Source: JANNGZ01 sp031404155 | GTDB lineage: Bacteria > Pseudomonadota > Gammaproteobacteria > Burkholderiales > Burkholderiaceae_C | Direction: 5' to 3' | NCBI GenBank assembly: GCA_031404155.1 | Contig: JANNGZ010000286.1 | Span: 1-6,118 of the forward strand | Length of the DNA: 6,118 nt | Shown here: in pieces, positions 5,134 to 6,118 of the stretch | How the letters are laid out: each line of letters opens with the position of its first letter | Position numbering within the stretch: position 1 is the stretch's first letter | Program-made: the position numbers and the translations under genes | The notes under the pieces: model-generated | Told to the model about the DNA's origin: nothing | Seen by the model: only the letters and a program-made list of their open reading frames with translations | Databases searched by the model: none

Positions 5134-6118
5134 ATGGCCCAGATTCAAGCCGCCGCCGCGGGATCCCCGCACGCTCCCGATTCCTTCGCCGCGATGTTCG
5201 AGGAAAGCCTGCAAAAGCGCGACATGCGCGCAGGCGAGGTGATCTCCGCGGAAGTTGTCCGCATCGAGCACAGTTTCGTGGTCGTGAACGCCGGCCTCAA
5301 GAGCGAGGCCTACGTCGCGATCGAAGAGTTCAAGAACGACCAGGGCGAGCTTGAAGTCCAGATCGGCGACTTCGTCTCGGTGGCAATCGACGCGCTGGAA
5401 AACGGCTACGGCGACACCATCCTGTCGCGCGACAAGGCCAAGCGCCTGGCCTCGTGGCTGTCGTTGGAAACCGCGCTCGAGTCGGGTGACTTCGTCTCCG
5501 GAACCGTGAACGGCAAGGTCAAGGGCGGCCTGACCGTCCTGGTCAACGGCATCCGCGCCTTCCTGCCCGGCTCGCTGCTGGACACGCGCCCGGTCAAGGA
5601 CATGAGCCCCTACGAGGGCAAGACGATGGAGTTCAAGGTCATCAAGCTCGACCGCAAGCGCAACAACGTCGTGTTGTCGCGCCGCGCGGTGGTCGAGGCC
5701 TCGATGGGCGAAGAACGCGCCAAGCTGATGGAGACGCTGCGCGAAGGCGCGATCGTCGATGGCGTGGTCAAGAACATCACCGAGTACGGTGCCTTCGTGG
5801 ACCTGGGCGGCATCGACGGCCTGCTGCACATCACCGACATGGCCTGGCGCCGCGTGCGTCACCCCAGCGAAGTGGTGACAGCGGGTCAAGAAATCACCGC
5901 CACGATCCTGAAGTTCGACACCGAGAAAAACCGTGTCTCTCTGGGCCTGAAGCAAATGGGCGACGACCCATCGATGGGCGTCAACCGTCGCTACCCGCAT
6001 GGCACGCGCATGTTCGGCAAGATCACCAACATCGCCGACTACGGCGCGTTTGTCGAGCTCGAGGCCGGCATCGAAGGCCTGGTACACGTCTCCGAAATGG
6101 ACTGGACCAACAAAAACT
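5134..6118 (+). CDS. rpsA: 30S ribosomal protein S1 (partial, 3' end outside window)
   Basis: The frame runs open from ATG 5134 to the window end, giving the first 328 residues of S1. S1 binds mRNA on the 30S subunit and helps unfold and load transcripts with structured or weak ribosome sites. Repeated OB-fold S1 domains can be seen: domain 1 ~34-99 (GEVISAEVVRIEHSFVVVNA), domain 2 ~118-184 (GDFVSGTVNGKVKGGLTVLV), domain 3 ~205-273 (GAIVDGVVKNITEYGAFVDL, then GLLHITDMAW) and most of domain 4 from ~290 (GKITNIADYGAFVEL, GIEGLVHVSEMDW). In the family, domains 1-2 contact the ribosome and the later ones bind RNA. Proteobacterial S1 has six domains and about 560 residues, so roughly 40% is missing here only because the window ends. 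The gene stands 200 bp after aroA-cmk, repeating the common cmk-rpsA pairing. The structured upstream region may serve autogenous control. Confidence 0.96.
   Translation, partial: MAQIQAAAAGSPHAPDSFAAMFEESLQKRDMRAGEVISAEVVRIEHSFVVVNAGLKSEAYVAIEEFKNDQGELEVQIGDFVSVAIDALENGYGDTILSRDKAKRLASWLSLETALESGDFVSGTVNGKVKGGLTVLVNGIRAFLPGSLLDTRPVKDMSPYEGKTMEFKVIKLDRKRNNVVLSRRAVVEASMGEERAKLMETLREGAIVDGVVKNITEYGAFVDLGGIDGLLHITDMAWRRVRHPSEVVTAGQEITATILKFDTEKNRVSLGLKQMGDDPSMGVNRRYPHGTRMFGKITNIADYGAFVELEAGIEGLVHVSEMDWTNKN

Noticed and set aside
4351..6087. Long minus-strand open frame (578 codons) across cmk, the intergenic region and rpsA
   Set aside because: It lies opposite two well-recognised genes, its peptide resembles no family I know, and long antisense frames are expected in GC-rich coding DNA.

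Overview
The window is GC-rich and reads on the plus strand from end to end. It carries six genes of a conserved housekeeping cluster: the 3' end of gyrA, a gene for a small exported DUF2059-type protein, pheA (chorismate mutase/prephenate dehydratase), tyrA (prephenate dehydrogenase), a fused aroA-cmk gene (EPSP synthase joined to cytidylate kinase) and the first ~60% of rpsA (ribosomal protein S1). The order gyrA - pheA - tyrA - aroA/cmk - rpsA, the aroA-cmk fusion and the protein sequences point to a betaproteobacterium of the order Burkholderiales, probably in or near the Comamonadaceae / Rubrivivax-Leptothrix group. The family is an inference from memory of gene order, not from a search.

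Layout: gyrA ends at 184 and shares one base with the start of the DUF2059 gene (184-813), which has a strong Shine-Dalgarno inside the gyrA tail. A 69-bp gap follows, with a possible extended -10 element, and then pheA (883-1983). pheA and tyrA (1983-2864) share one base (TGATG). The aroA-cmk fusion (best start 2918, ends 4933) follows 53 bp later. A 200-bp intergenic region (4934-5133) holds a paired TGTACA motif and three inverted repeats, the last of which ends just before the rpsA Shine-Dalgarno. rpsA (from 5134) runs off the end of the window.

The genes work together as follows. AroA makes EPSP, the precursor of chorismate. PheA turns chorismate into prephenate and then phenylpyruvate, and TyrA turns prephenate into 4-hydroxyphenylpyruvate. 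The cluster therefore covers the late shikimate pathway and both the Phe and Tyr branches. CMK (CMP/dCMP phosphorylation) and S1 (translation initiation) follow, as in the widespread cmk-rpsA pairing.

I found no previously undescribed system. The points most worth a second look are the structured DNA before rpsA (a candidate S1 autoregulatory leader), the absence of serC between the DUF2059 gene and pheA, the AroA-CMK fusion with a possible internal start for free CMK, and the uncharacterised exported protein coupled to gyrA.
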